A stretch of DNA of 62,618 bases from Neorhodopirellula pilleata (GTDB taxonomy: Bacteria; Planctomycetota; Planctomycetia; Pirellulales; Pirellulaceae): the NCBI RefSeq assembly GCF_007859915.1, contig NZ_SJPM01000015.1, positions 1 through 62,618 on the forward strand, written 5' to 3'. The notes beneath the pieces were generated by a model, which was not told the origin of the DNA, made no database searches, and was given only the letters and a program-made list of their open reading frames with translations. Both the position numbers and the translations under genes were made by a program. How positions within the stretch are numbered: the first letter of the stretch is position 1; each line of letters begins with the position of its first letter. Positions 36,073 to 45,083 of the stretch are shown here, piece after piece.

Positions 36073-37055
36073 TCGCCGTGGACCTCTTCTGCCGAAAGCT
36101 GATCGGGCGCTGGCGAAATCAAATCTTCGGGCTTTCCAAGTTCATAATCATCAGGCAAGCCGTCGTCAGTCGCTTGCACTTCTTTGATCGTTTCGTCGGG
36201 CACGTTCACCTTCATCTGATCTCGGACTTGTAAGAGACCCTCGGTCACAAGCATCTCGTCCCCATTGAGTCCTTTGCGAATCACTCGCAGACCGTCGACG
36301 ATCGGGCCGGTCGTGACCGCGCGACGCTGAATTTTGCGATCGACAACGATGTAAACATATTGCGAGGCTTGATCGGTCCCGATGGCAGAGTCTGGAATCA
36401 GAACGGCTTCACGCGCGGCGCTGCCGGGAATCCGAATCCGAGCGAACATGCCCGGTAACATTAATTCGTCTTTGTTGTTAAAGACACCGCGCGCCCTCAT
36501 GCTTGCTGTGTCGACATCGAATCGGTTGTCGACGAAATTGATGTATCCCTTATGGGGGAATCCCTCTTCATCGATCAGTCCCAAGAAAACCGGATTCTTG
36601 GCGACGCGTGAACTTTCCCGCTCTCCTGACTTGTCCAAGCGAATGTACTTCAAAACGTCCTGCTCGCTGGCGTCGAAAACACAGTAGATCGGATTCATCG
36701 AAGTGATCGTCGTCAGCAGCGACGAGGTGGCACTTCCGCCAGTAATCAGGTTTCCTTTGGTAACATATTGACGGCTGATTAGTCCCGATATGGGGGCTTC
36801 AATGCGAGTGAAGTCAAGGTTCAGTTCGGCGGTTTCGACGCCTGCTTTGGCGAGCTCGATTTCTGCCTCGGCACTCGCGATGGCAGCGTCGGCTGAGCTG
36901 ACGCCCGCCTTGACCGCTTCGATGTCCGCTTTGGCTTGTAAGTAGGCCGCCTGCCGCTCGTCGACCTCTTCCTGAGAAGCCGCGTTTCGCTCGCTAAGTG
37001 ATTGTGCACGCTCGTAACGCAATTCCGCGAGATTCAAGTTCACACCGCCAATGGC
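36069..37055 (-). pseudogene. RND periplasmic adaptor, N-terminus lost
   Basis: From VNLNLAELRYERAQSLSERN onward the frame encodes the second half of the coiled-coil hairpin. It then encodes the lipoyl half (TRIEAPISGLISRQYVTKGN), the beta-barrel and the membrane-proximal domain (QPPGMFARIRIPG-like segment), ending in an acidic tail. The signal/lipobox region, first lipoyl half and first hairpin arm are missing. The frame stays open upstream to 37520 only because it reads the transposase fragment in reverse. The pump gene follows with an ATGA overlap. Loss of the N-terminus should prevent export and assembly. Confidence 0.85.
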
Positions 37056-37562
37056 ATGCAACGATTCGTCGACAAGACGGACGCGAAAGCTCACACGATC
37101 GCGCAACACGTCGACTATCGGCTTGATGCCGGCTACACGATCCCCGCTGTGATGGATGCTTTGACATCGAAAAACAGGCGTTTTACGGGGCGATTGAAGA
37201 CCAATCCAAAGCTCGATGCGTTGGCCGCCGAGCACATCGTTCGTCCGCCGGGGCGTCCACCGGCAGGCGGCTATGAGTACACCGTCGAGCTTGGTTCGTA
37301 CCAGATCGACACTTGGCAACATGCACAGCGATTGATTTTGGTCGTTGTCGATCAACCGGACTCCAAGACCGGGCAGTTGAACTTGATGCCACGCTGGTTC
37401 TTCCTGGTCACGAACTGGCCGCAGGAATCCCGCAGTGCCGACGACTTGCTCGCTCATTATCGCAAGCGAGGTACGTTTGAAGATCGCCTGGGCGAGTTCA
37501 ATGAATCGATCGGCGTTCACTTGTCTTCGCAGGCGTTCAAAGCCAACGAAGCGACGATGCTG
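37046..37562 (+). mobile_element. Internal fragment of an IS1380/IS4-like transposase
   Basis: Read on the plus strand the frame gives FVDKTDAKAHTIAQHVDYRL, then DAGYTIPAVMDALTSKNRRF, GRLKTNPKLDALAAEHIVRP, LMPRWFFLVTNWPQES and YRKRGTFEDRLGEFNESIG. These are the DDE region and YRKRGTxE block of the IS1380-type transposases known in planctomycetes. Both transposase ends and all terminal repeats are absent. It joins the truncated adaptor (left) and the truncated repeat lipoprotein (right) with sharp junctions near 37046 and 37562. This suggests a deletion or recombination event rather than a simple insertion. Confidence 0.8.
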
Positions 37563-39015
37563 CTTCTTTCTTCGCTTCGGTCATCACGGCCTTGGCGGTT
37601 TCGGTGGCTTCCGCCGTTTTCGCTTCGGCCGCCTTGGCGACTTCGCCGGCTTTCTTGGCGGCTTCCTCTTTCATCGCAGCCGCTTTGGCGGCGACCGAGT
37701 CGGCGGTTTCTTTCGCAACTTCGGCTACCTTGGCGGTTTCTTTCTTCGCTTCGGCCATTACCGTTTTGGCGGTTTCGGTGACTTCAGCGGTTTTCGCTTC
37801 AGCAGCCTTGGCGACTTCGCCGGCTTTCTTGGCGGCGTCGTCTTTCATCGCAGCGGCTTTCGCGGCGACCGAGTCGGCGGTCTCTTTCGCGACTTCGGCT
37901 ACCTTGGCGGTTTCCTTCTTCGCTTCGATCATCACGGCCTTGGCGGTTTCGGTGGCTTCGGCCGCTTTCGCTTCGGCTGCCTTGGCGACTTCGCCGGCAT
38001 TCTTGGCGGCTTCCTCTTTCATCGCAGCGGCTTTGGCTGCGACCGAGTCGGCGGTCTCTTTTGCGACTTCGGCTACCTTGGCGGTTTCCTTCTTCGCTTC
38101 GGTCATCACGGCCTTGGCGGTTTCGGTAGCGTCGGCCGCTTTCGCTTCGGCAGCCTTGGCGACTTCGCCGGCTTTCTTGGCGGCTTCCTCTTTCATTGCG
38201 GCGGCTTTGGCGGCGACCGAGTCAGCGGTCTCTTTTGCGACTTCGGCGACCTTGGCGGTTTCCTTCTTCGCTTCGATCATCACGGCCTTGGCGGTTTCGG
38301 TGGCTTCGGCCGCTTTCGCTTCGGCTGCCTTGGCGACTTCGCCGGCTTTCTTGGCGGCTTCCTCTTTCATCGCAGCGGCTTTGGCTGCGACCGAGTCGGC
38401 GGTCTCTTTTGCGACTTCGGCTACCTTGGCGGTTTCCTTCTTCGCTTCGATCATCACGGCCTTGGCGGTTTCGGTGGCTTCGGCCGCTTTCGCTTCGACT
38501 GCCTTGGCGACTTCGCCGACTTTCTTGGCGGCTTCCTCTTTCATTGCGGCGGCCGAGTCAGCGGTCTCTTTTGCGACTTCGGCTACCTTGGCGGTTTCCT
38601 TCTTCGCTTCGATCATCACGGCCTTGGCGGTTTCGGTAGCGTCGGCCGCTTTTGCGTCGGCTGCCTTGGCGACTTCGCCGGCTTTCTTGGCGGCTTCCTC
38701 TTTCATTGCGGCGGCTTTGGCGGCGACCGAGTCAGCGGTCTCTTTTGCGACTTCGGCTACCTTGGCGGTTTCTTTCTTCGCTTCGATCATCAAGGCCTTG
38801 GCGGTTTCGGTAGCTTCGGCCGCTTTCGCTTCGGCTGCCTTGGCGACGTCGCCGGCTTTCTTAGCAGCTTCGTCATTCATCGCGGCGGCTTTGGCGGCAA
38901 CCGCTTCCTCCGAAACTTGTTGAGCTTTCTGATTGGTGTCCGTGCAACCCTGTGGAAGCGCCAGAAAAGATAGGGCCAGTCCAATCCGAGCGGTGCGGTA
39001 GAAAAACAAATTCAT
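37537..39015 (-). CDS. Lipoprotein with eight 58-residue Ala/Lys/Glu coiled-coil repeats, C-terminus replaced
   Basis: The 492-residue product has a signal ending in the lipobox LPQGC (residues 20-24). From residue 39 there are seven complete units and one partial unit. The typical unit reads VAAKAAAMKEEAAKKAGEVA, then KAAEAKAAEATETAKAVMIE, then AKKETAKVAEVAKETADS. Unit 3 is four residues shorter. Almost no Pro or Gly occurs, and a continuous alpha-helical coiled coil of more than 60 nm is plausible. The last few residues (ASSLRWL) come from the transposase fragment, so the natural C-terminus is lost. It resembles surface or periplasm-spanning stalk proteins; the function is not known. Confidence 0.85.
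   Translation of the reverse strand: MNLFFYRTARIGLALSFLALPQGCTDTNQKAQQVSEEAVAAKAAAMNDEAAKKAGDVAKAAEAKAAEATETAKALMIEAKKETAKVAEVAKETADSVAAKAAAMKEEAAKKAGEVAKAADAKAADATETAKAVMIEAKKETAKVAEVAKETADSAAAMKEEAAKKVGEVAKAVEAKAAEATETAKAVMIEAKKETAKVAEVAKETADSVAAKAAAMKEEAAKKAGEVAKAAEAKAAEATETAKAVMIEAKKETAKVAEVAKETADSVAAKAAAMKEEAAKKAGEVAKAAEAKAADATETAKAVMTEAKKETAKVAEVAKETADSVAAKAAAMKEEAAKNAGEVAKAAEAKAAEATETAKAVMIEAKKETAKVAEVAKETADSVAAKAAAMKDDAAKKAGEVAKAAEAKTAEVTETAKTVMAEAKKETAKVAEVAKETADSVAAKAAAMKEEAAKKAGEVAKAAEAKTAEATETAKAVMTEAKKEAASSLRWL
37563..38901. repeat. Tandem repeat array, 174-bp unit, eight units
   Basis: The units encode the 58-residue coiled-coil repeat and are highly similar at DNA level. The unit near 38520-38560 lacks 12 bases. 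The last unit is incomplete at the transposase junction. High identity between units suggests recent expansion and easy copy-number change. Confidence 0.9.
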
Positions 39016-39157
39016 TGGAGTCTTAAAGGATTTATCGGTTGGTAGGTTGGTAGCGAGCGAGGTCTACCCGATGGTGGACTCCAGTCTACTTCAATGTGCC
39101 AATCAATGGGTTTGATCCCCAAGTTTTTTATCGTGGGAGCCAACCGAGCAACGCGGC

Positions 39158-40588
39158 CTAGCGCGATCGCTGGCTAATTGCTCCTACACGCTCGGCCAAG
39201 CGTTCAGTATGCAAACAATGCAATTGGTTTCCAACACGCAATATCAACCGACCGGACGCAAATGCAGGCGTCGCCCCTGCGCTACCTCCGAGATCGAATT
39301 CGCTGACCGGGCTTCGCATCGCCGATGCCTCGGTCACGTGAGCGGTGCCGTCGAGGGCGATCATCAACAGCCGGTCGCCGACGATGATCGGCGAAGCCCC
39401 GAAATTGCCGCCGAGTCGTTCATTCCAAAGTTTCTTCCCGCCGTCATTGAGATCAAAACAACTCGCCACGCCGGCGTCCGATACGGTGAATAGCAAGTGA
39501 TCCTTGACGACCGATGTGGGCACGTACGGAGCCGAGCTTGTGATGCGGATAACTTCTTCAGGCTGTTGACCGGGCTGAGTCGGAATTCGAACAGCCGACA
39601 AGATGTTACCTCCTCCGCCGCTCCCACACGTTCCGATCGCCAGGTCTCCGACCTCTAAGCCGGTCACCACCAAGGGCGACGAACAAGATCGCTTGTCGAA
39701 CACTTCGAGCGACCACAGCATTCGCCCACTTTGCGCGTCTAAGCTAAAGATTCCATTGCCGGTATTGGCGGCGATCAGTTGCGTCGGTGAGCCGGAATAA
39801 ATCGCGGGTACTCCATAACATGGCCGGGTCGCCTTCAGCGGTGTGCTCCAAACGTCTTCGCCCGTCGTCCGATCGAATGCCATCATGCGGCTTTCACCGG
39901 CAACTTGCCAATCCTCCAATTTGTCGACTTGTTGCGAATTGAACAAAATGACCTTCGACCCCACCACCATGGGACTGGTGCCAAACCCGTGATAGCCGGT
40001 CCATGGTCCCAGGTCTCTCGACCATTGTTTTTGACCATCGGTATCATAAGCATGAAGGTAGGCTCCCTTCGCATCGCCGTAGGCAAAGAACACTCGATCA
40101 CCGTCAACGACCGGTGTTGTCGACGCCGGCGAGTTACGCGCGTGACGGCGAATATCGGTTATCGGATGGGCTCGTCGCCAAAGCTCTTGGCCGGTCTTCA
40201 AGTCGACCGCCAACAGATCAACCGACTTTGCTTGTTCTTTGGTTGTCGTCGCGTCGAGCAGATAAACAACACCGCCGGCGACGACGGGGGACCCGACATC
40301 CGTGCCACCTAGTGCCATCGTCCAATCATAGTCTTGACTAGTCCATGTCGTCGGCAACGCACCCGAGGCGACCTTTCCCGATCCATCGCTGCCGTGAAAC
40401 CTGGACCAATCGTCGGTCGCTTGCACGGTCGCCATGTATGCCATTGAAAGCGACAACGAGATGACCACAAGTATACAACGAGCCACCGCACCCCAGCGAG
40501 CATCGATGGTGAATGTGCTGCGGCCCATGGAATGGTCATTCAAACAGTGAAATTGACAATACGATCGGGTGGTCATCGGAAGATTCAT
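39158..40588 (-). CDS. PQQ-like beta-propeller protein, exported
   Basis: The 476-residue protein has an N-terminal hydrophobic segment (CILVVISLSLSMAYMATVQA) and a W-x-x-F-x-G start of the propeller (DDWSRFHGSDGSG). Repeating blades follow, such as LLAVDLKTGQELWRRAHP, MMAFDRTTGEDVWSTPL and IFSLDAQSGRMLWSLEV, the A-x-D-x-x-TG-x-x-x-W tryptophan-docking motif of PQQ-like blades. No quinone-ligand residues were identified, so it is more likely a structural or binding propeller. Several start codons are possible and none has a strong binding site. It is isolated between the repeat lipoprotein and the acyltransferase gene. Confidence 0.85.
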   Translation of the reverse strand: MNLPMTTRSYCQFHCLNDHSMGRSTFTIDARWGAVARCILVVISLSLSMAYMATVQATDDWSRFHGSDGSGKVASGALPTTWTSQDYDWTMALGGTDVGSPVVAGGVVYLLDATTTKEQAKSVDLLAVDLKTGQELWRRAHPITDIRRHARNSPASTTPVVDGDRVFFAYGDAKGAYLHAYDTDGQKQWSRDLGPWTGYHGFGTSPMVVGSKVILFNSQQVDKLEDWQVAGESRMMAFDRTTGEDVWSTPLKATRPCYGVPAIYSGSPTQLIAANTGNGIFSLDAQSGRMLWSLEVFDKRSCSSPLVVTGLEVGDLAIGTCGSGGGGNILSAVRIPTQPGQQPEEVIRITSSAPYVPTSVVKDHLLFTVSDAGVASCFDLNDGGKKLWNERLGGNFGASPIIVGDRLLMIALDGTAHVTEASAMRSPVSEFDLGGSAGATPAFASGRLILRVGNQLHCLHTERLAERVGAISQRSR

Positions 40589-40756
40589 TCAATGAGTGGG
40601 AGGGGCAAGTCGGACGGACAGTATTTCGAAACCAACGTTTTTAACGATGATTCCGATCCGTAGGGTCGTGAGCTTTCGGCGGACTTTACCCTGAGATTGT
40701 AAGCCAAAACTTGGACGTTGGTACACGGAAGCGTTTGATGTGGGCTAAGATTTCTC

Positions 40757-42061
40757 ATGGACACGACCCCCGTAATGCTGGCTTCATCTCGTCTGGACGT
40801 CGTTGCGCATTCGGCCGAATCATTGCTGAACGACCGGGCGGACGAGTGGGATCGACTAGCCGGCGGGGTGCCATTTCGTCAATCGATGTGGCTACGTCCG
40901 CTCTGGCAACGCCTTGGTCACTCGAAGCAATCCTGTTTCCTCACGGTACGGGACGGCGACGGCCGCATCCGAGGCATCCTCCCACTCGAACGGTTCGGAT
41001 CGAGAGGCTGGCAAACGATCGGCTCGGCTCCGTGTACCGATCATGTTTCGGTCTTATGCCGACAGTCCGACCGCCACATCGTCATCGAATCGCTTGCGAC
41101 TTTCTTGATCACGCAAGTTCACGACAGAGAGCTAGGTTGGGACTGTTTGCATTTCGAGGGAGTGATCGGAGGTGACCCCGCCATATCGGAACTGCTCAGC
41201 GCATTGGATCGACAATGCGCATACGTTCGGATTGGTTCACGGATGAGTGTTTGGTTTCGATCAACCGACGAGACTTGGCAAGATTTCATAAGCCAATGCT
41301 CCCGCAAGCACCGTCACCGACTGCGACAATTGCTCCGGCAACTCGAATCGGTCGACGATGGCATGCGAGTTACGTTTCCTGCTGACGAAACTGAGCTTGC
41401 CAAATACGTCAACGAGCTCATTCGTCTGCATCAAGTTCATTGGCAATCCCAGGCTGAACCGGGTTCGTACGCCGCCGATGAGATGATTCACTTCATTCAC
41501 GACGTCGCGTTGAATGCGTTCCGGCAAGAACGTTTGTTTCTGCCCGTGTTGATTCGAGCCGATCCGGCCACCGGGCTTGACGATGTACTGGCCGTGCAAC
41601 TTCATTTAATAGGCGACGACGGACGTCTGTACTGCTATAGCACGGGCGTCAATTATGAGTACAGCGATCGTAAACCAGGTAATACGCTCAATGCGTTCGT
41701 GCTTCGCTACGCCCACGAAAACAACTTCGCCGGCATTGACTTCATGCGAGGTGATGAAGAGTACAAGAGCCGCATCCAAGCTGAACCGACACCGCTTTTG
41801 AACATTGATGTGTTCGCACCGACACGAATAGGACGGCTCAAGCTAAGTGGGCATGACATTTCGTTATGTATCAAGCAGAGTTATCGCCAACTACGCAACC
41901 GACCGTTGAACACGGTCTTTGGCATCGACGATGCATTCGACTCAAGGTTTCGATCAACGTTACCGCTACATATCGACCCGATCGAGTTAAATCACAAAGC
42001 GGAAAGTCTTTGTGATGATGCGCCGGTGATTTACCCGATCGGCGAATATGCGATCCATTAA
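40757..42061 (+). CDS. CelD/BioF2-like GNAT-fold acyltransferase
   Basis: The 434-residue cytoplasmic protein contains SQCSRKHRHRLRQLLRQLES in the middle and LHLIGDDGRLYCYSTGVNYE. The C-terminal motif FAGIDFMRGDEEYKSRIQAE is typical of the CelD/BioF2-like GNAT domain (Acetyltransf_6). Members take part in cell-wall or exopolysaccharide modification, or peptidoglycan-like amino-acid transfer. The start ATG follows a weak site. It is a single gene, ending about 40 bases before a palindromic element. Confidence 0.82.
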   Translation: MDTTPVMLASSRLDVVAHSAESLLNDRADEWDRLAGGVPFRQSMWLRPLWQRLGHSKQSCFLTVRDGDGRIRGILPLERFGSRGWQTIGSAPCTDHVSVLCRQSDRHIVIESLATFLITQVHDRELGWDCLHFEGVIGGDPAISELLSALDRQCAYVRIGSRMSVWFRSTDETWQDFISQCSRKHRHRLRQLLRQLESVDDGMRVTFPADETELAKYVNELIRLHQVHWQSQAEPGSYAADEMIHFIHDVALNAFRQERLFLPVLIRADPATGLDDVLAVQLHLIGDDGRLYCYSTGVNYEYSDRKPGNTLNAFVLRYAHENNFAGIDFMRGDEEYKSRIQAEPTPLLNIDVFAPTRIGRLKLSGHDISLCIKQSYRQLRNRPLNTVFGIDDAFDSRFRSTLPLHIDPIELNHKAESLCDDAPVIYPIGEYAIH

Positions 42062-42102
42062 AGGCCCGTTTCGAAAGGGCTTGAACCACCAATGCGATCC
42101 TA

Positions 42103-42204
42103 AGAACCTATCCGAAAAGGGGTCTGACCCTTTGGAGGCGAGTCGTTATTCATTCGTTTGAGGGTATCGCCGGAGAGGGTCAGACCCCTTTTCGGATAGG
42201 TTCT
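42103..42204. repeat. Palindromic element, CCTATCCGAAAAGGGG family, copy 2
   Basis: AGAACCTATCCGAAAAGGGG at the left pairs with CCCCTTTTCGGATAGGTTCT at the right. Inner arms GGTCTGACCC and GGGTCAGACC, and GGAGGCGAGTC with CGCCGGAGAG, give the same plan as copy 1 at 17254. The right end overlaps the TAG stop of the oxidoreductase at 42203-42205. It lies between convergent genes. Confidence 0.9.
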
Positions 42205-43627
42205 AAACCTCGTATTCGAAATCTCGAGTGACGCCTGGCATCGGGACCGGATAACGGCCTTCCGCGTCTGGCATGACCGGGGCCGGACCGTCGACACTCA
42301 GGTTGGCGACATCGGGTGCGAATTCATGCGTGCAATCTCGCATCTGTTCGATCGTAATTTCACGCCCCGTGTGTGCGGCCATACGGCCCATGCTGGTCAC
42401 CAAACTTGCCTGCACCCCGCGTGGCACTTCGTTGTACGGCTTGTCGTTGATGATCGCGTCGACAAGGTCAATCCATTCCAAGCGATAAGGGCTCGTCTCG
42501 GGCTGAGGAAACGCCCATTTGACATCGCGGCGGTCTTGGTTCTGGCCATTGAAGATTTTGACTTTGCCCGGTGTGTGCCCCGACGTGCTCACGACGGCCG
42601 AACCCTTGGAACCATGGACGGTGCTGGACATGTCATTCTTGCATCCCTTCATGCAGCGACCGTCAAAGAACAATTTGGTGCCGTCGGGATAGGTGTATTC
42701 GACCGCATAGGAATCGAAGTTTTGATCGACATAGTCGTCCCGGAAATGGCGTCCGCCGAGGGCTTGCGCCTTGATCGGCCAATCATTCTTCATCCAAGAC
42801 GTTTCATCGATTTGGTGAATGTAAAAATCACTAAAGCAACCACCACTCGCCCAGATGAAGCTGTGGAAGCGTTCGATCTGCCAAAGCACTTCCGATTCAC
42901 CTTCGGGTTTACGGGTCGAGAACGCCGATGCGATCGGCCCGTGCATTCGATAAGCCCGCATCATGATCAGATCGCCGATCTCGCCGTCTTGAATTCGTTG
43001 GTGTAGCTCCTGACGACCTCGACAGTGTCGAACCATCAGACCGACGCCACACTTGAGGTTTTTCGCGTCGGCTTTTTCCGAAAGAGCCAACATGCGTTTA
43101 GCACTCGGCCCGTCGGCAATCACGGGTTTTTCCATGAACACGTTCAGGCCACGATCGATCGCATATTGAAAATGCACCCAGCGGAAAGCCAGGGGCGTGG
43201 CGAAGATAACAATATCACCCGGATTAAGAACATCCATCGCTTTCTTGTAAGCGTCGAATCCGGTGAATTGTCGCTCCGGTGGCACGTCGATCTTCTCGGG
43301 CGATGCTTGGTTTTCATTAACCAGTGCCTTCAAGCTGCGTTCAACATGTGACGCCTTGACGTCCGCTAACGCGACCAATTTTAAACGAGCGTTCGTGACC
43401 GCGAGCGCATCGTTGGCGGCGCCCGTTCCGCGTCCGCCGCATCCAACCAAGGCGACTTGAATCTGGTCGTCCGGTGTTTGTCCGAATACGTGAGGCACGG
43501 GCATCGCTGCCAAAGTTGCCCCGCCCGCGATGCCGGCGGATTGCAAGAACCGGCGACGTCCGGCGTCATGAGGAAGAGCGAGCGAAGCACCGGCAGTACG
43601 AATTTCAGTGGCAGGGGGACGTTTCAT
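42203..43627 (-). CDS. Tat-exported Gfo/Idh/MocA-family oxidoreductase
   Basis: The 474-residue protein carries a twin-arginine signal (RRRFLQSAGIAGGATLAA) within its first 50 residues. The Rossmann motif VALVGCGGRGTGAAND and the catalytic-type segment MEKPVIADGP follow. GCFSDFYIHQIDE fits the C-terminal Gfo/Idh domain. NAD(P)-dependent oxidation of a sugar or cyclitol is inferred. The start at 43625-43627 was chosen over 43636. It begins 50 bases after the glycerate-kinase gene on the same strand. Its TAG stop is part of a palindromic element. Confidence 0.92.
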   Translation of the reverse strand: MKRPPATEIRTAGASLALPHDAGRRRFLQSAGIAGGATLAAMPVPHVFGQTPDDQIQVALVGCGGRGTGAANDALAVTNARLKLVALADVKASHVERSLKALVNENQASPEKIDVPPERQFTGFDAYKKAMDVLNPGDIVIFATPLAFRWVHFQYAIDRGLNVFMEKPVIADGPSAKRMLALSEKADAKNLKCGVGLMVRHCRGRQELHQRIQDGEIGDLIMMRAYRMHGPIASAFSTRKPEGESEVLWQIERFHSFIWASGGCFSDFYIHQIDETSWMKNDWPIKAQALGGRHFRDDYVDQNFDSYAVEYTYPDGTKLFFDGRCMKGCKNDMSSTVHGSKGSAVVSTSGHTPGKVKIFNGQNQDRRDVKWAFPQPETSPYRLEWIDLVDAIINDKPYNEVPRGVQASLVTSMGRMAAHTGREITIEQMRDCTHEFAPDVANLSVDGPAPVMPDAEGRYPVPMPGVTRDFEYEV

Positions 43628-43676
43628 CGTTTGCAAACCTGGTGGGACGGTTGTGGTGGGGAACTCATAACGGGGT

Positions 43677-45083
43677 TTAGTTTAACCGATCGACCAGGCT
43701 GATGCGAATATCACAGACGTTCGTGCCGGTCGGGCCGGTCATTAACAACCCGCCGGCTTGTTCGAAAAAAGAGTACGCGTCGTTGCGTCGCAAAAAATCG
43801 GCCGCATTCAGACTTAAATGCCTCGCCCGACGGTGGACTTCCCCGTCGATCCACGCCCCAGCGGCATCGGTCGGCCCGTCCTCGCCGTCGGTCCCTCCGG
43901 ACAAAATGACCAAGCGGTCGAAATCGATCGGTTCGCTCGTGTCGAGTTCCAATAATCGTTCGTAGGCGGCCAGGACAAGTTGTTGGTTCCGACCACCTTT
44001 TCCGCGTCTGGACGTTTCGATCAACCGCACGACCGGTTCGCCACCGGTGATGAGTGCGTCTTGATGATGCCGCGACGGATCACGACGCAGCATCTCGACG
44101 GTCATGTCGGCGAGATGGCGGCCGACCTCTTCGGCGGTGCCTTCGCTTCGTCGCGCACTTTGCATAACGTGGTTGTAGCCCAATGATTCGGCCGCGATAC
44201 CCGCGGCGTCGACGGCGACGGCGTTGTTGCCGATGACAAGGTTGGTGACGTTGGACATGGCCTCCGGTGCAAGCATCTGTTGTTCCGCTTGATTCAAACA
44301 TTCATACACGGCCGACGAAATCGATCGTTCCGGATCAAAACGGTTGAGGATTTCCAATGCATCGTGCGGCGTCGAATGATCCGCAACCGTGGGACCGGAT
44401 GCGATCAAATCGAGTGGATCGCCGAGCACATCCGATAACACCAAGCTGATCATCGGAGCGTGACGACATGCCGCTGCCAATCGTCCGCCTTTGACCGCAC
44501 TGAGATGCTTGCGGACCGTGTTGAGTTGCGTGATGTCGGCACCACCGCCGCTTAGTTGGCGAACAACTTGCAATTGGTCGGCGAGAGTTAAACCATCCGC
44601 AGGACGGACTAACAACGCACTACCGCCGCCGGAAATCAATACGACGACTAAGTCACGCGGCGTCGCTTCGGAAACCCAATGCAAGATCCGATCGGTACCC
44701 TCGATTGCAAGACTCGTCGGTTCGTTGACCCCCGCCGGCCGAGCGGCGAACAATGTTAAATCATCCGGCCATGACAGATGTTCGGGAATCCGTTCGCATC
44801 CCTGGGGAACGTTAAGATGGCCCGCAAACTGGATCAGACCGGCCGAGGCCGCGTCGGCTTGATATCGTTCGATCATTCCCACCGCCATCGCCCCAGACGC
44901 TTTGCCTGCGCCGACCAGAATAATTCGATCGATCGCTTGACGATCGACGCAGTGTTCAGCAAACCAGATCTCCGTCGGCCCGAACTGCACCGTATCGCGG
45001 ATCAAGCGATCGCCACAGACCGACTCGACACCGGCACGGAAGATGATTTGAGCATGTTGCGATAATGGTCGTTTCAAGGCCAA
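43677..45083 (-). CDS. Glycerate 2-kinase (MOFRL/DUF4147 family)
   Basis: The 468-residue protein has the family block VVVLISGGGSALLVRPADGL and LNTVRKHLSAVKGGRLA. VILVGAGKASGAMAVGM lies at residues 55-75, and the C-terminal ILSGGTDGEDGPTDAAGAWI is the MOFRL domain signature. It should phosphorylate glycerate at C2 with ATP, cytoplasmic. The start overlaps the end of the sulfatase gene by ten bases, so the two are translationally coupled. Sulfatase, glycerate kinase and a Gfo/Idh oxidoreductase form one likely operon for use of a sulfated sugar or sugar acid. Confidence 0.88.
   Translation of the reverse strand: MALKRPLSQHAQIIFRAGVESVCGDRLIRDTVQFGPTEIWFAEHCVDRQAIDRIILVGAGKASGAMAVGMIERYQADAASAGLIQFAGHLNVPQGCERIPEHLSWPDDLTLFAARPAGVNEPTSLAIEGTDRILHWVSEATPRDLVVVLISGGGSALLVRPADGLTLADQLQVVRQLSGGGADITQLNTVRKHLSAVKGGRLAAACRHAPMISLVLSDVLGDPLDLIASGPTVADHSTPHDALEILNRFDPERSISSAVYECLNQAEQQMLAPEAMSNVTNLVIGNNAVAVDAAGIAAESLGYNHVMQSARRSEGTAEEVGRHLADMTVEMLRRDPSRHHQDALITGGEPVVRLIETSRRGKGGRNQQLVLAAYERLLELDTSEPIDFDRLVILSGGTDGEDGPTDAAGAWIDGEVHRRARHLSLNAADFLRRNDAYSFFEQAGGLLMTGPTGTNVCDIRISLVDRLN

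Noticed and set aside
37056..37520. N-terminal extension of the RND adaptor frame to 37520
   Set aside because: These codons read the transposase fragment backwards and show no adaptor features such as a signal peptide or lipoyl motif.
37435..38973. Long open frames on the plus strand (over 440 codons) through the 174-bp repeat array
   Set aside because: The repeat unit is a multiple of three and lacks stops in several frames, so long antisense frames arise automatically. The minus-strand frame has a signal with lipobox and a coherent coiled-coil pattern.
43702..45065. Open frames antisense to the glycerate kinase and sulfatase genes
   Set aside because: GC-rich codon usage commonly opens antisense frames; none has a family motif, while the minus-strand genes have clear signatures.
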